NCBI GenBank assembly: GCA_963783095.1
Contig: CAWAMR010000002.1
Span: 1,116,001-1,180,000 of the forward strand
Direction: 5' to 3'
DNA length: 64,000 nt
Source: CAWAMR01 sp963783095
GTDB lineage: Bacteria > Planctomycetota > Planctomycetia > Gemmatales > Gemmataceae
Shown here: positions 37,260-46,242 of the stretch, piece by piece
How the letters are laid out: each line of letters starts with the position of its first letter
Numbering within the stretch: position 1 is the stretch's first letter
Made by a program: the position numbers and the translations under genes
The notes under the pieces: model-generated
The model's input: the letters and a program-made list of their open reading frames with translations, nothing else
Told to the model about the DNA's origin: nothing
Database searches by the model: none

Positions 37260-37784
37260 ATGCCCCGCCAATTGCGCGGCCCGCGCAAGCGCCGCACCCG
37301 AGAACACGTCATCGCTGATTTGGCCGTGAATCATGTGGAGCGGCAGGTGCTCCTTTGCGGGTTCACGATCGAGCGCGTCGTTCACGACTATGGGATTGAC
37401 GCTTTGATGTTCACATACGATCGGAATGGTGAAACCGAGCCAATTTGGATACCAATGCAATTGAAAGCTACGGATCACATTCGACTCATACGGAACAGCC
37501 AATTCGTCTCGATCCAAGTCGAACGCTCCGACCTGCGTTCCTGGCTCTTTAACATTTTCCCGGTCATCTTGATCGTGTATGATACACACATGGACCAAGC
37601 GTACTGGCTCTATCTTCAAGCGCATTTCGGCTCGAGGCGATTCAGTGTCATCGGCGGAACCGGGAAAGTGACGATTCGGATACCAATTTCTCAGGTTTTG
37701 GATCCTTCGGCGATCCGCCAGATCGCAAGTTATCGCGATCTGATCGTCGCACAATTGGAAGGGAGCGTCAAACATGATGTCTGA
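37260..37784 (+). CDS. DUF4365 family protein (PD-(D/E)XK-like fold)
   Basis: 174 aa. DUF4365 elements: an N-terminal helix with REHVIADLAVNHVERQVLLC, then VVHDYGIDALMFTYDRNGE (the Asp of GID), IWIPMQLKATDHI (Q-x-K) and a long strand/helix part SWLFNIFPVILIVYDTHMDQ. The D...QxK layout is that of a restriction-endonuclease-like fold, as seen in dsDNA-processing and defence proteins. It overlaps the following HicA-like gene by 11 nt, implying translational coupling and joint function. Located in the accessory island. Confidence 0.75.
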   Translation: MPRQLRGPRKRRTREHVIADLAVNHVERQVLLCGFTIERVVHDYGIDALMFTYDRNGETEPIWIPMQLKATDHIRLIRNSQFVSIQVERSDLRSWLFNIFPVILIVYDTHMDQAYWLYLQAHFGSRRFSVIGGTGKVTIRIPISQVLDPSAIRQIASYRDLIVAQLEGSVKHDV

Positions 37785-38028
37785 ACCAATCACCTTTGCG
37801 GTGCTCGACTCCGTGCTGACTCAACTCGGTTTTCAAATAACAAAAGTGCCCAAGTCGCATGTCGCGTATCGACACAGCGCTTCCGACACGGCGTTGTATT
37901 TTCCGCTGCATCGTCCCAAGGATTTGGTACCAGCCATTTCGGTGGTCGGCATTCGAAAGGTCTTGGTCGATCGCGGAGTCGTGGAAGCGGCGAGATTGGA
38001 CGAAATGCTTCAAGCTTCGGCGGCCTAG
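37774..38028 (+). CDS. HicA-like small protein (dsRNA-binding-fold)
   Basis: 84 aa. Features of HicA/YcfA toxins: an N-terminal helix then LTQLGFQITKVPKSHVAYRH, where the final His corresponds to the catalytic-type residue of the G-S-H loop, then ALYFPLHRPKDLVPAISVVG and the helix IRKVLVDRGV. No HicB gene follows. It overlaps the DUF4365 gene, so the DUF4365 protein may take the partner's place. A toxin role is inference; this could also be an RNA-binding partner of a nuclease. Confidence 0.65.
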   Translation: MMSEPITFAVLDSVLTQLGFQITKVPKSHVAYRHSASDTALYFPLHRPKDLVPAISVVGIRKVLVDRGVVEAARLDEMLQASAA

Positions 38029-38274
38029 AAACGGAAAGGCTGCCCGTCCGGACTGTCCCCGAAACTCGCCGCACTTCCGGTGCGCCCGACATCAAGCTAA
38101 ATCCGGCGGCGATGCGCGGGCACTGCACGAGCGCCTGAACACCCTAGGCGGATCTGGAGACCGAAGTCCTTCGCCGGGAAGTCGAGACACAGCTGACGCA
38201 GAGGCCCGAGCGCAGCCGTTGACCCGTTGCGGGACGGAAAATCCCTGCCGCAAATCTTTCTGCGCTGTCCGCCA

Positions 38275-38302
38275 TTGTACCGCAGAATGCGTGCGTTATA
38301 AT
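38275..38302 (+). promoter_or_regulatory. Promoter TTGTAC-16-TATAAT for a leaderless transcript
   Basis: -35 TTGTAC (38275-38280), 16-nt spacer, perfect -10 TATAAT (38297-38302). The ATG of the DUF2617 gene begins only 7 nt after the -10 box, where transcription should start, and there is no ribosome binding site. Confidence 0.65.
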
Positions 38303-38308
38303 CGCGGC

Positions 38309-38855
38309 ATGAATTCCGAGTTTACCCGGCCCAGGGTCGAAGAGTTGGTCTTTCATCTCTTCACCCGTCCGGTCCATCCCGAATTGTTCGAGACGCTCGC
38401 TTATCGGCGTGTGGAGCGGGAAGATTACACCCTTTCGGTGCGAATTACCCCGGCAGGCCACGTTTTGACCTGGACCGGGGCCAACCTTCATCTCACGGAA
38501 ATCACCGCTTCCAAGGAACAAACGCTGCCCGCAACCGGCTCCAAGATCCACCATCGCTTTCCGGGAGGCCGAAGCCGTTCCTTGCCGCCCATCTCCGGCA
38601 TCGTCTATCGAATGAGTTCGCAGGTCGAGGTTCTCCCGCCGGAAATTTTTCTGCATGTCCATGAAGAAATACTCGCCGATGGGTGTAAGCGGGGACTACT
38701 CTATTCCTACCCGCCCCGGCATCGCCTGGCCTTGACACCGCTGGGGTACGTAACCGTGGATGAAACGCCGCCGCTGTTTGTCGGTGGCGACGTTCCATAC
38801 CTTCCCCGACGAACTGGCGATCGTGAAGACGCAATCGATCATCGAGCGAGTTTAG
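38309..38855 (+). pseudogene. DUF2617 family protein, frameshifted near its end
   Basis: About 181 residues. The planctomycete DUF2617 pattern is clear: RPRVEELVFHLFTRPVHPEL, FETLAYRRVEREDYTLSVRI, YRMSSQVEVLPPEIFLHVHE and HRLALTPLGYVTVDE. Near 38782 the frame is lost by one extra base (GTCGGTGG). In the right frame it ends HTFPDELAIVKTQSIIERV with a TAG at 38853-38855. Function of the family is unknown. It lies upstream of accC with a 76-nt gap. The promoter just before the ATG suggests leaderless translation. Confidence 0.75.
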
Positions 38856-38931
38856 CGGTGTGCGGGATGGATGGCCATTTCCGCGTCCCGCTCCCCTCTC
38901 CCCGATCTAGAATGGATACCCCCCGAAAGAA

Positions 38932-40287
38932 ATGTTCCAAAGAATTCTTATTGCGAATCGTGGCGAAATTGCTCTCCGTGTGATTCGGGCCTGTCGAGAC
39001 CTCGGCATCGGCACGGTTGCTGTCTACAGCACCGCCGACCGTGGCGGAACCTGGCTGGATTTGGCCGATCAGACCGTCTGCATCGGCTCCGGGCCTGCCG
39101 GCGACAGCTATCTCAAGATCCAGCGCATCATCGCGGCCGCCGAGAAAACCAACGTCGATGCCATTCATCCCGGCTACGGCTTCCTGTCCGAAAACTCCGA
39201 CTTCGCGGAACAAACCCGCGCCTCCAATATCGAATTCATCGGCCCCCCGCATGAAGCGATGCGCAAGCTCGGCAACAAGAACGAGGCCAAGAAGATCGCT
39301 CGTATTGCCAAAGTGCCTCTCGTACCCGGTTCGGAAGGGATCATCACCAACGATGAAGACGCCCTCAAGGTAGCCCGGCAAATCGGTTATCCCGTCCTGA
39401 TCAAGGCCGCTGCCGGGGGCGGCGGCCGGGGGATGCGGGTAGCTCGCAATGACGGCAGTTTGCTCGATGGTCTGCAATCGGCACGTCAGGAAGCCGAAGC
39501 CGCTTTCAAAGATGGCTCCGTGTTCCTCGAAAAATATCTGGAAAAGCCCCGGCACATCGAAGTTCAACTCATCGGCGATCAGGCGGGAAACATCGTCCAT
39601 CTCTACGAGCGCGATTGTTCCTTGCAGCGCCGGCATCAAAAACTCGTGGAGGAATCGGCAGCTCCGAATCTGCCCACCCGGCTGCGCGACGAGATTTGCA
39701 AATCGGCCGTTCGACTGGCTAAAACCGCAGGATATTACAATGCAGGAACGTGCGAGTTTCTGGTCGAAGGCGACAAGTACTATTTCATTGAAGTGAATTC
39801 GCGCATCCAGGTGGAGCATCCGGTTACGGAACTGGTGACGGGAATCGATTTGGTCCGCGAACAGATCCGGGTTGCCGCGGGTGGCAATCTTTCGTTTCGA
39901 CAGTCCGACATTGTGCAGCGCGGCAGCGCGATGGAAGTCCGAATCAACGCGGAAGACCCCGACAACAATTTCCAACCCTCGCCCGGAACGATAACGCGCT
40001 GGCAGCCGCCCGGCGGTCCCGGCGTCAGGCTGGATACGCACGTTTGCGCCGGCTATCGCGTGCCGCCGAACTACGACTCCCTGGTGTGCAAGTTATTGGT
40101 TCATCAGCCGACGCGGGAACTGGCGATCGCAGCGATGCGTCGAGCCTTGGCCGAATTCCGGGTGGAAGGCATCAAGACAACGATCCCCCTGCACAAGAAG
40201 ATTTTCAACACATCCGCATTCGTCGATGGAGATGTGGATACGAAGTTCATCGAGCGGACCTTCTACAGCGTGGGAGATGGGAAATAA
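38932..40287 (+). CDS. accC: Acetyl-CoA carboxylase, biotin carboxylase subunit
   Basis: 451 aa, normal length. MFQRILIANRGEIALRVIRA at the N-terminus, then HPGYGFLSENSDFAE, the ATP-grasp glycine-rich loop KAAAGGGGRGMRV, EKPRHIEVQLIGD, YERDCSLQRRHQKLVEE, EFLVEGDKYYFIEVNSRIQV and EVRINAEDPDNNFQPSPG, all intact. The enzyme carboxylates biotin on BCCP in the first step of fatty acid synthesis. accB, usually adjacent, is not in this window. There is no strong ribosome binding site; the ATG sits behind CGAAAGAA. Confidence 0.96.
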   Translation: MFQRILIANRGEIALRVIRACRDLGIGTVAVYSTADRGGTWLDLADQTVCIGSGPAGDSYLKIQRIIAAAEKTNVDAIHPGYGFLSENSDFAEQTRASNIEFIGPPHEAMRKLGNKNEAKKIARIAKVPLVPGSEGIITNDEDALKVARQIGYPVLIKAAAGGGGRGMRVARNDGSLLDGLQSARQEAEAAFKDGSVFLEKYLEKPRHIEVQLIGDQAGNIVHLYERDCSLQRRHQKLVEESAAPNLPTRLRDEICKSAVRLAKTAGYYNAGTCEFLVEGDKYYFIEVNSRIQVEHPVTELVTGIDLVREQIRVAAGGNLSFRQSDIVQRGSAMEVRINAEDPDNNFQPSPGTITRWQPPGGPGVRLDTHVCAGYRVPPNYDSLVCKLLVHQPTRELAIAAMRRALAEFRVEGIKTTIPLHKKIFNTSAFVDGDVDTKFIERTFYSVGDGK

Positions 40288-40303
40288 AAGTTGCTGAAGG
40301 AAT

Positions 40304-40672
40304 TCAACGCACCAACTCATGTGGAAGAAAGGTGATCGGGAGCAAGCCTTGTGGTGCGGATGACAGGAGCAATTTCTCAAACTCACGCTTTTGGTCGATA
40401 CGAATTTCTTTTTCATGCTCCCGTTCGCGCAGCACAACGCCCTGAAATGCAAACCAAGTGCAGCCTGGTTGGTGCCGGAGGAAGCAGCCTCGATAGCCCA
40501 AACCGACGGATTGGGAGAACGAACCAATTTGTGTCTCAAGCATGCCCCATAACACTTCAAGCTGACGACCAACACGAATATCGACTGGCCATATCGGATT
40601 CTGTCGACCCGAAAAGACTATTGCTTGTGCGACAAACTCCGATTCAATTTCAGCGAATTTTGACGTGTCCAT
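40304..40672 (-). CDS. Hypothetical protein, 122 aa
   Basis: Reads MDTSKFAEIESEFVAQAIVF ... GRQLEVLWGMLETQIGSFSQ ... CTWFAFQGVVLREREHEKEI. Codon use and composition look real, and it is the best frame in the 600-nt stretch after accC. No family recognised and no clear ribosome binding site. Convergent with accC (16-nt gap). From 40673 to 40888 I see no other gene. Confidence 0.5.
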   Translation of the reverse strand: MDTSKFAEIESEFVAQAIVFSGRQNPIWPVDIRVGRQLEVLWGMLETQIGSFSQSVGLGYRGCFLRHQPGCTWFAFQGVVLREREHEKEIRIDQKREFEKLLLSSAPQGLLPITFLPHELVR

Positions 40673-40888
40673 GCATGACTACCATGAATTTGCAAAAAAC
40701 AGTATACGGTCCACGATTTGCTGTCCGCGGATCAGTGATAATGTTTCCGCTGTTATCGAGATTCGTGACCGGTGAGTTGCCCACCTTATGTGTCCAGAGT
40801 CCGTCGCGTCCCTTCCTATACCAATGGTAATCAAAACCGGGTGCAATAACCAGAGCAACGAGGTGCCCTAACCGAACGGCAGAACTGC

Positions 40889-41548
40889 CTAATCCTTACC
40901 GAGTACGAGGTCCACAACACGGCAACCGCGCACATGCTGGCCATTACTGCGGCAATGATTCAGGATTTCCTCGTGATCGCAACCAGCATCCATCAAGGCA
41001 TCGGCGAGAATGGGCATTCGATCAGTGACGCGATCGTCGTAGATCGTGCGGGCTAGGTCGATGACGGTCGAAGTGAACCAGCGCGGATTGACTGCGATGG
41101 GACGGAAAGGATTTCCGAAGATTTCGCGAATCAAATCGCAATGAGTTGCCAGCGCTGACCGAAAGCCGCGATCAAAGGCTTCGTACCTCGCATCGCGATC
41201 CGCCACGCGACAAGCCTTGGATCCCACTTTGATCGCTGTGGCGATGCCCCAAATACTTGCTACTGCTGTCGGTCGAGCATCTATCGTAATGTAACCGTTT
41301 ACATGTCGATCATAGACTTTGCGTTGAAACATCGCGGTCTCTGCATCCGTCGAGATGCCGTCGACAAACCTCTCAGTGACTTCGACGGCGAGTAATTCCT
41401 CCGCCGTCACCTCTTGAGGACAGGTTTGGTGGACAAGCCTCACGCAAGCACAAGCATACAGACGTAGTTTCCGATCCGTGACCTTGCGGTGTTGGAAAAC
41501 AAGCATGGTTGGCGGATCGCTACAGGACAGCCAATCGGCTTCTGTCAT
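40889..41548 (-). CDS. Gemmataceae-type paralogous protein (MTEADWL ... VVDLVLGKD)
   Basis: 219 aa. Starts MTEADWLSCSDPPTMLVFQH, then DRKLRLYACACVRLVHQ, and ends FTSTVIDLARTIYDD, MPILADALMDAGCDHEEIL and HVRGCRVVDLVLGKD. This frame of motifs (MTEAEWLxCxDPxxML at the start, ILADALEDAGCD and HVRGCWVVDLLLGK at the end) belongs to a family that I recall as present in many copies in Gemmata and relatives, without known function. The middle is divergent. The helical, Cys/His-containing sequence suggests no enzyme I can name. Confidence 0.75.
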   Translation of the reverse strand: MTEADWLSCSDPPTMLVFQHRKVTDRKLRLYACACVRLVHQTCPQEVTAEELLAVEVTERFVDGISTDAETAMFQRKVYDRHVNGYITIDARPTAVASIWGIATAIKVGSKACRVADRDARYEAFDRGFRSALATHCDLIREIFGNPFRPIAVNPRWFTSTVIDLARTIYDDRVTDRMPILADALMDAGCDHEEILNHCRSNGQHVRGCRVVDLVLGKD

Positions 41549-41841
41549 GTGTCACCTTCCGTCAGTCGGGTCGTGGAGTGCTGTTGCCAGCATTTTCGCA
41601 GCATACTGCAAGGCAGCGAGTTGATCTAGCCAGTGTGAGAGCACCCTCGATTTTTGTACCAGGATGTACCATGTTGTGCGCAAGCGTTTGCCCGTCGAAT
41701 TGTACGCGGCATGTCCGCCGTTCTTCTCTCAAAACTCACTTATCTATTATAGGTGTCCTCGCGTACAAGTGCAATATTGTTTCTCTCAAAACTGCCTTTC
41801 TTGATTGTCGCCAACCGCTCTTCGCTGGGGAATGGGTGGGT
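41549..41841. other. Gene-free spacer with a short direct repeat
   Basis: TTCTCTCAAAACT occurs twice, near 41724 and 41780, about 56 nt apart, separated by an AT-rich stretch (ATCTATTATAGGTG). It could hold a promoter or operator for the divergent direction. No gene seen. Confidence 0.35.
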
Positions 41842-43230
41842 TCACTTGGCTGGCGGTTCGAATGGGTTTACCGGAATCGCGCCCCTGTCGGTGAGCGGAT
41901 ATTTTGGTTGGACAGTCAGGCCCTTTGGGCCATTGATTGGCACGAGCGGCCCTCGCTGCTTGTACGTCAGGTTCGAACCGGATCGATTCAGCGTGCTCTC
42001 TCCGGGAGCGACTCCGGGTGGCATGATCCGCCACGGATGAGCAGAGGCAATTACCCGCCGGCCCTCCTCAAACATTGCAGTCATTTTGATCGGGTCGAAC
42101 TCCATACTTGACCTGGGTGCCGGATAGCCGGCGGGAAGTGCCGATACGTAGTAATCCATGCCGGTCAACAGGCAGACAAAGTACAACCGTTGGAGGTCGC
42201 CCCGGGTCTGGGCGTAGATCAGTGTGGATACACTTTTCCCGGCCTGAGCCAGCGACCATGGACGAATCACCTCCGGGTCGGCGTACAATTTCCCGGCCAC
42301 GATCGCGTACACCTTAGCACCGGCAAGATCGCGCACAGCCACGTCCGATCGTTCCTCCGGCGGGATGTATGGGGGGCGGAAGAACACGGTCTGCGACACT
42401 CCGCCGTCCACATGTCTTTCGGTGTGCCGTACTCCGTCCACGGTCACCTCGATCTTGGTTGCCGGAAAGAACCCGGGAGGGGCCGCCGACGCGAGGAGAA
42501 CTTTCATCATCAGATCGCGATCCTCCGGTCCATTCCGAGCGGCCATCGCTCCAAGATCCCAGACGACGAATTGCTTCCCCTCTTCCTCTGTCGTACCGAT
42601 ATACAGGCGACGGCCTCGGAGGTGGGCATCAGCCATCTCCGCAAGAACTTCCGGTGTAAGGAATGCATCGATTCGAGCGGCCATCGGGGCGTTATCCGCA
42701 AATGACTCACCAAGAATCGCGTGGAGGGGCCACCGCATCTTGTACAACTGCTTGCTCTCCAGCGCGGTATAGAACCGCTTCAACTGCCCGTCATATTTTG
42801 GCCCGAGGAAGACGAATGGAGCGATGATCGCTCCCGTGCTGATCCCGGTCACCACATCGAACTCCGGCCGATCGCCGCGCTCCGTCCATCCGACCAGGAC
42901 ACCTGCCGAGTACGCCCCGAACGAGCCTCCCCCGGAAAGGCAGAGGATGTTCCGATTGGGCCGGGTTGCCGTTGCCCCGCCCTCCTTGTTGGACTGTTCG
43001 CCGAGTTTCTGCTGCCGATCCTTCCGAATTCGTTCAGCGACCGCAACGAGTTGGTTCGCGGGGGTGAGATCCTCCGACTCCGCCTGGGCTGCCGGGTCGA
43101 TCAAATCGCGGGTGTTGAAGCCCGCCTCCGCCGGCGACGTGGTGGTTTGCTTGAACTGACATCCCGCGAATGAGCCGATGGAGAGTCCCGCGACGACAGA
43201 CAAGATCAAAGCGTAAAACGCGCGAAGCAT
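41842..43230 (-). CDS. Patatin-like phospholipase, lipoprotein
   Basis: 462 aa from the ATG at 43230, giving a lipoprotein signal (MLRAFYALILSVVAGLSIGS, lipobox F-A-G-C). Patatin motifs are complete: oxyanion loop LCLSGGGSFGAYSAGVLVG, nucleophile G-x-S-x-G in VVTGISTGAI and the catalytic Asp in ERHVDGGVSQ. So it should be an active lipid acyl hydrolase anchored on a membrane. The N-terminal 70 residues after the lipobox are a linker. Codirectional neighbours are small unknown secreted proteins; no obvious operon. Confidence 0.88.
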   Translation of the reverse strand: MLRAFYALILSVVAGLSIGSFAGCQFKQTTTSPAEAGFNTRDLIDPAAQAESEDLTPANQLVAVAERIRKDRQQKLGEQSNKEGGATATRPNRNILCLSGGGSFGAYSAGVLVGWTERGDRPEFDVVTGISTGAIIAPFVFLGPKYDGQLKRFYTALESKQLYKMRWPLHAILGESFADNAPMAARIDAFLTPEVLAEMADAHLRGRRLYIGTTEEEGKQFVVWDLGAMAARNGPEDRDLMMKVLLASAAPPGFFPATKIEVTVDGVRHTERHVDGGVSQTVFFRPPYIPPEERSDVAVRDLAGAKVYAIVAGKLYADPEVIRPWSLAQAGKSVSTLIYAQTRGDLQRLYFVCLLTGMDYYVSALPAGYPAPRSSMEFDPIKMTAMFEEGRRVIASAHPWRIMPPGVAPGESTLNRSGSNLTYKQRGPLVPINGPKGLTVQPKYPLTDRGAIPVNPFEPPAK

Positions 43231-43408
43231 GGCAGCAACCTGAAGAATTTGGGCAGTGTGGGCCGTGATGGCGCGAATTGCGCTTGGCTGAAGTGTTATC
43301 GTCGCAACTACCACGAAACTCTACCAAGTCCTCAATTCGACTAATCGTGGTATCCGGAAAACGGCCGACCTTAGTGGCCGAACGATGTCATTCAGCAAAA
43401 GTTCGGCT

Positions 43409-44026
43409 TTATTTTGCTGGGATGTCTTCTGCTTGTCTCTTGATGCCGTGCCAGACCGAATCCTCACTAATGTAATACGATAACCCTGGCTCCTTGTGCT
43501 TCCATTTGATTGCTTTCCATGCTGCCGATTGGCGGAGCAGTTCGGCGTCTTTGAGCGCTTGAGCCTTGGTCGGTACGAGGACTCGCTCCGTGCGGAACTT
43601 TCCATTGGTCTGACAATACTTGAGATAGGCTCTTGGCGATTCCGCTATTCCAGAAGACAGAATCCCGGCATCGAAGACGAAGTAAGTGCTTCCGGAGGCA
43701 ACGAGCGGATAGAGCGGCCAGCTTGATAACGGCATTGAGTTGCGAGGAAGAAGCCTCCGACCGATGGTTTGCTGACGGAGTGGACTTTTCGCTTTCGGCT
43801 CGAACAGAATTCGACAAACCCACTCGATCCGCCCGTCATTCTCGGATCCAATTTCGTCCACGGATTCGAGTTCCTTGATCGTAGCCTTCTCACCAAGGGC
43901 AACATAGTGGTTAATCGCTTCTGCCAGTGTTGCACAAGTGTAGGAGTCCTCGCGGAAGAGTTTCGGCACCTCAGCCTGAACAAAATTGGGAACGAGCAGC
44001 ACCAACAAGATTATGCACCGGATCAT
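43409..44026 (-). CDS. Small secreted protein of unknown function
   Basis: 205 aa with a signal peptide (MIRCIILLVLLVPNFVQA). Mature part: SYTCATLAEAINHYVALGEK, DGRIEWVCRILFEPK, WPLYPLVASGSTYFVFDAGI. Several Cys suggest an exported fold. No family recognised. It has its own gap on both sides (180-120 nt). Confidence 0.65.
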   Translation of the reverse strand: MIRCIILLVLLVPNFVQAEVPKLFREDSYTCATLAEAINHYVALGEKATIKELESVDEIGSENDGRIEWVCRILFEPKAKSPLRQQTIGRRLLPRNSMPLSSWPLYPLVASGSTYFVFDAGILSSGIAESPRAYLKYCQTNGKFRTERVLVPTKAQALKDAELLRQSAAWKAIKWKHKEPGLSYYISEDSVWHGIKRQAEDIPAK

Positions 44027-44148
44027 CGTAACTTCCCCAGGGCCGCAAAGCGCGAGATGAATGGTCCGACCGAATCATCCATCACCGTAACAGAATTCTC
44101 AATAGCGCGGCTATTTCAACCGACATCGCGTTCCTAATCCGCTTCGGC

Positions 44149-44556
44149 TCAGTCCGCCAATTCGAAGGCCGGAAGCGTTGTCGCCTTCGACTCGATTTTC
44201 GCGTTCAACAGCGGGTGACTTCGGTCGCTATATCGGCCGTTGAATACGTCGGGATCGCGCTGGTGCCGGCCCTGGGGTTTGATCTTCTTCCATTCCACCA
44301 AGACATCGTAGTAGCCCGGCGGGGCACCCTTTCTTGTCCCGCTGACGAGTTCAAATGTTCCATCTTCCCGGACGATGCCAAGTATCACCGGATCGCTGGC
44401 GGGGTCCGCACTTTTGCGATAAAAGAAAACCGATGCGCCCGATGCAGGCAAGCCTCGACAAGTCACCTTTCCGGAAACCGGATAGAACCTGTTTTTCTTG
44501 CAGGAAGTGCAGATGAGTGCCAGCAGCACCGTCATGCGCGAGAGGAACCTCATCAT
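44149..44556 (-). CDS. Lipoprotein with carboxypeptidase-regulatory/transthyretin-like fold
   Basis: 135 aa. Lipoprotein signal (MMRFLSRMTVLLALICTSC). Then VSGKVTCRGLPASGASVFFY and GIVREDGTFELVSG, typical of small planctomycete transthyretin-like lipoproteins commonly encoded next to DUF1559 genes. The start overlaps the stop of the redoxin gene (ATGA), so translation is coupled. Last gene of a three-gene operon (DUF1559, redoxin, lipoprotein). Confidence 0.8.
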   Translation of the reverse strand: MMRFLSRMTVLLALICTSCKKNRFYPVSGKVTCRGLPASGASVFFYRKSADPASDPVILGIVREDGTFELVSGTRKGAPPGYYDVLVEWKKIKPQGRHQRDPDVFNGRYSDRSHPLLNAKIESKATTLPAFELAD

Positions 44557-45226
44557 GGCAAAACTCTTCCCGCCGGCGATTGGCCTTCTATGTTGCTTAG
44601 CTGATCGAGCAGTGCGAGATTGCGCCGAAACGGCATATCCGCGACGTTAACCCACCGAACCGAACCGTTGCGATCGAGGAGAAACGTGCCGTGCCGGAGG
44701 AATTCCGGCTTTCCCTTAAATACCTGGTAAGCTGTTGCCACCTCGTTCCCTGGGTCGGAAAGGAGCGTAAAATCGACCGGTTCGTTTTGCGCAAGCCATT
44801 GTCGGGTCAAATCCGGAGGGTCGGCACTGATGGCAACCACTCGTGCACCAACCTCGTGGAAGAGCGGCAAATCCCGGTTGATCTCGTGCAGATGCCGGGC
44901 GCAAGATTCGCACCGGCAGCCGAAGTAAAAGATCAAGACGACCGGCCCGTCATTGTTCAATTGCTCCCGGCTCCAAACCTTGCCATCGGGATCGGCGAGT
45001 TTGAAATCGGGTGCCTGATGGCCCAAGAGCGCGTGGCGATGGGATGGGATCGGATCCCGCAATGATCCTGGTCCGGTTGCGGAACGGTCATTGTTGATGG
45101 CGCGTGTCGGAAGCTCCGGCGCAGAGGGGCGGAATCGGCGTTTTCCCATGCGATGCGAGCAAGCCCGGCGGACGAAACGGCCAGCAGGAGCAAAAGGCCG
45201 GCGCTGCGCAATTGAGACTGACTCAT
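44553..45226 (-). pseudogene. Redoxin/peroxiredoxin-like exported protein, frameshifted
   Basis: The C-terminal frame (to 44553) has HQAPDFKLADPDGKVWSREQ, VLIFYFGCRCESCARHLHEI (C-x-C-x2-C in place of the usual CxxC), VVAISADPPDLTRQWLAQ and GTFLLDRNGSVRWVNV, an AhpC/TSA fold. The proper start is in another frame at 45226: MSQSQLRSAGLLLLLAVSSA gives the signal peptide. The frames overlap at about 45060-45149 and need one indel. Probably a periplasmic thiol-disulfide or peroxide-handling protein. It lies 34 nt after the DUF1559 gene. Confidence 0.7.
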
Positions 45227-45260
45227 GGGAATGGCTCGCTTTCTTGACTCACTACGCATC

Positions 45261-46101
45261 TCATGGGACATCAATCGGCGTGGCGTTCTGCCAGTTCCAA
45301 ATCGACGGCCAGTTGGCCGTCAGCCAATCGTTGGTGAGGGACTGAACGTGACCATCTGCGAACAGGACCGGATTGACGCCCGGATGCGGCGAGCTGCAAG
45401 TTTGTAAATTGGCCCCGATGTATTGCGGCCCCTCGGGGTATTGGCTGTCCGGAACGCTCGCGCCGCTGATGGGTTGCAGGCAGTCATACCAGGTGGTCGG
45501 ACCAATGGCATAGTCCCTGGGATTGCAGCCGATGTGGGCGATGAATGCCGTGTTGGACGACCCATTGCCGTTGGTCAGCGTATCCAGGGAAACGCCAAGC
45601 GGAGCGGCCTGGAGGATGACGTAGGGTTGCGCGATATAGCAGTAGTCGGTCCAGTAGCCCCGCACGCCCCGGCTCGGACACAACATGGTCTTGATCTGCA
45701 CGTTGCCGTTATTGACGGGTACGAGATAGTTGGTGCCATCGGCGTTCGTGCCCCCTATTCCATCGCCCTGTTGGGCACCTCCTCCGCCGTTGTTTACCAC
45801 TTGCACGACATTTTGCTGCTCCTGGTATGGCAGCGATTGAAGAATCCAACACGTGCCCGGATAGGGATAAGGAGGGGCCGTCGCGGAACTATCGCTGGGG
45901 AAGTATTCAAACGTGCCGTGGAAGTTGTGGCAGGCAAGACCGATCTGTTTGTTGTTATTGTTGCAACTCGCCCGGCTGGCGCGCCTCCCGAACTTTCTGG
46001 ACGGCGGGAAGAAGCAAACCGACCAACACACTGATGATGGCGATAACGACCAGTAACTCGATAAGCGTAAAACCCCGAGAGAATGAAAAGCGCCTGGCCA
46101 T
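45261..46101 (-). pseudogene. DUF1559 pilin-like protein with prepilin N-terminus, frameshifted
   Basis: The ATG at 46101 has AGGA upstream and opens MARRFSFSRGFTLIELLVVI, a class III/type II secretion-like prepilin signal (G-F-T-L-I-E) continuing into AVQKVREA. Near 45975 one extra base shifts the frame. The body then reads SCNNNNKQIGLACHNFHGTF, the usual N-N-x-K-Q-I-G-L-A-x-H-N-F element, and ends SSPHPGVNPVLFADGHVQSL, the H-x9-DG motif of the family. Such proteins are numerous in planctomycetes and are probably pseudopilins. First gene of the operon with the redoxin and the lipoprotein. Confidence 0.8.
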
Positions 46102-46123
46102 TAGGACATCCTACAAGCGATAA

Positions 46124-46160
46124 TTAGCTGAGACGAATAATTTTAATTAGTCTTAGCTAA
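46124..46160. promoter_or_regulatory. 11-bp perfect inverted repeat upstream of the DUF1559 operon
   Basis: TTAGCTGAGAC (46124-46134) and GTCTTAGCTAA (46150-46160) pair except for one position. The 15-nt spacer is AT-rich (GAATAATTTTAATTA). It lies 23 nt upstream of the operon's start codon and 80 nt after the preceding gene. Could be an operator or a terminator. Confidence 0.45.
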
Positions 46161-46242
46161 GCATCGGTCGTAGTCAAGGCTATGATGGCAAAATCTTCGC
46201 AATGATCGCAATCCGCTGGCTCGCAAGGAGTTTCGATCCACT

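Noticed and set aside
36873..37793. 306-codon minus frame
   Set aside because: Overlaps the DUF4365 gene and the WD40 end; the sense frames are better supported.
38839..40041. 400-codon minus frame
   Set aside because: Shadow of accC, whose sense frame has every catalytic motif.
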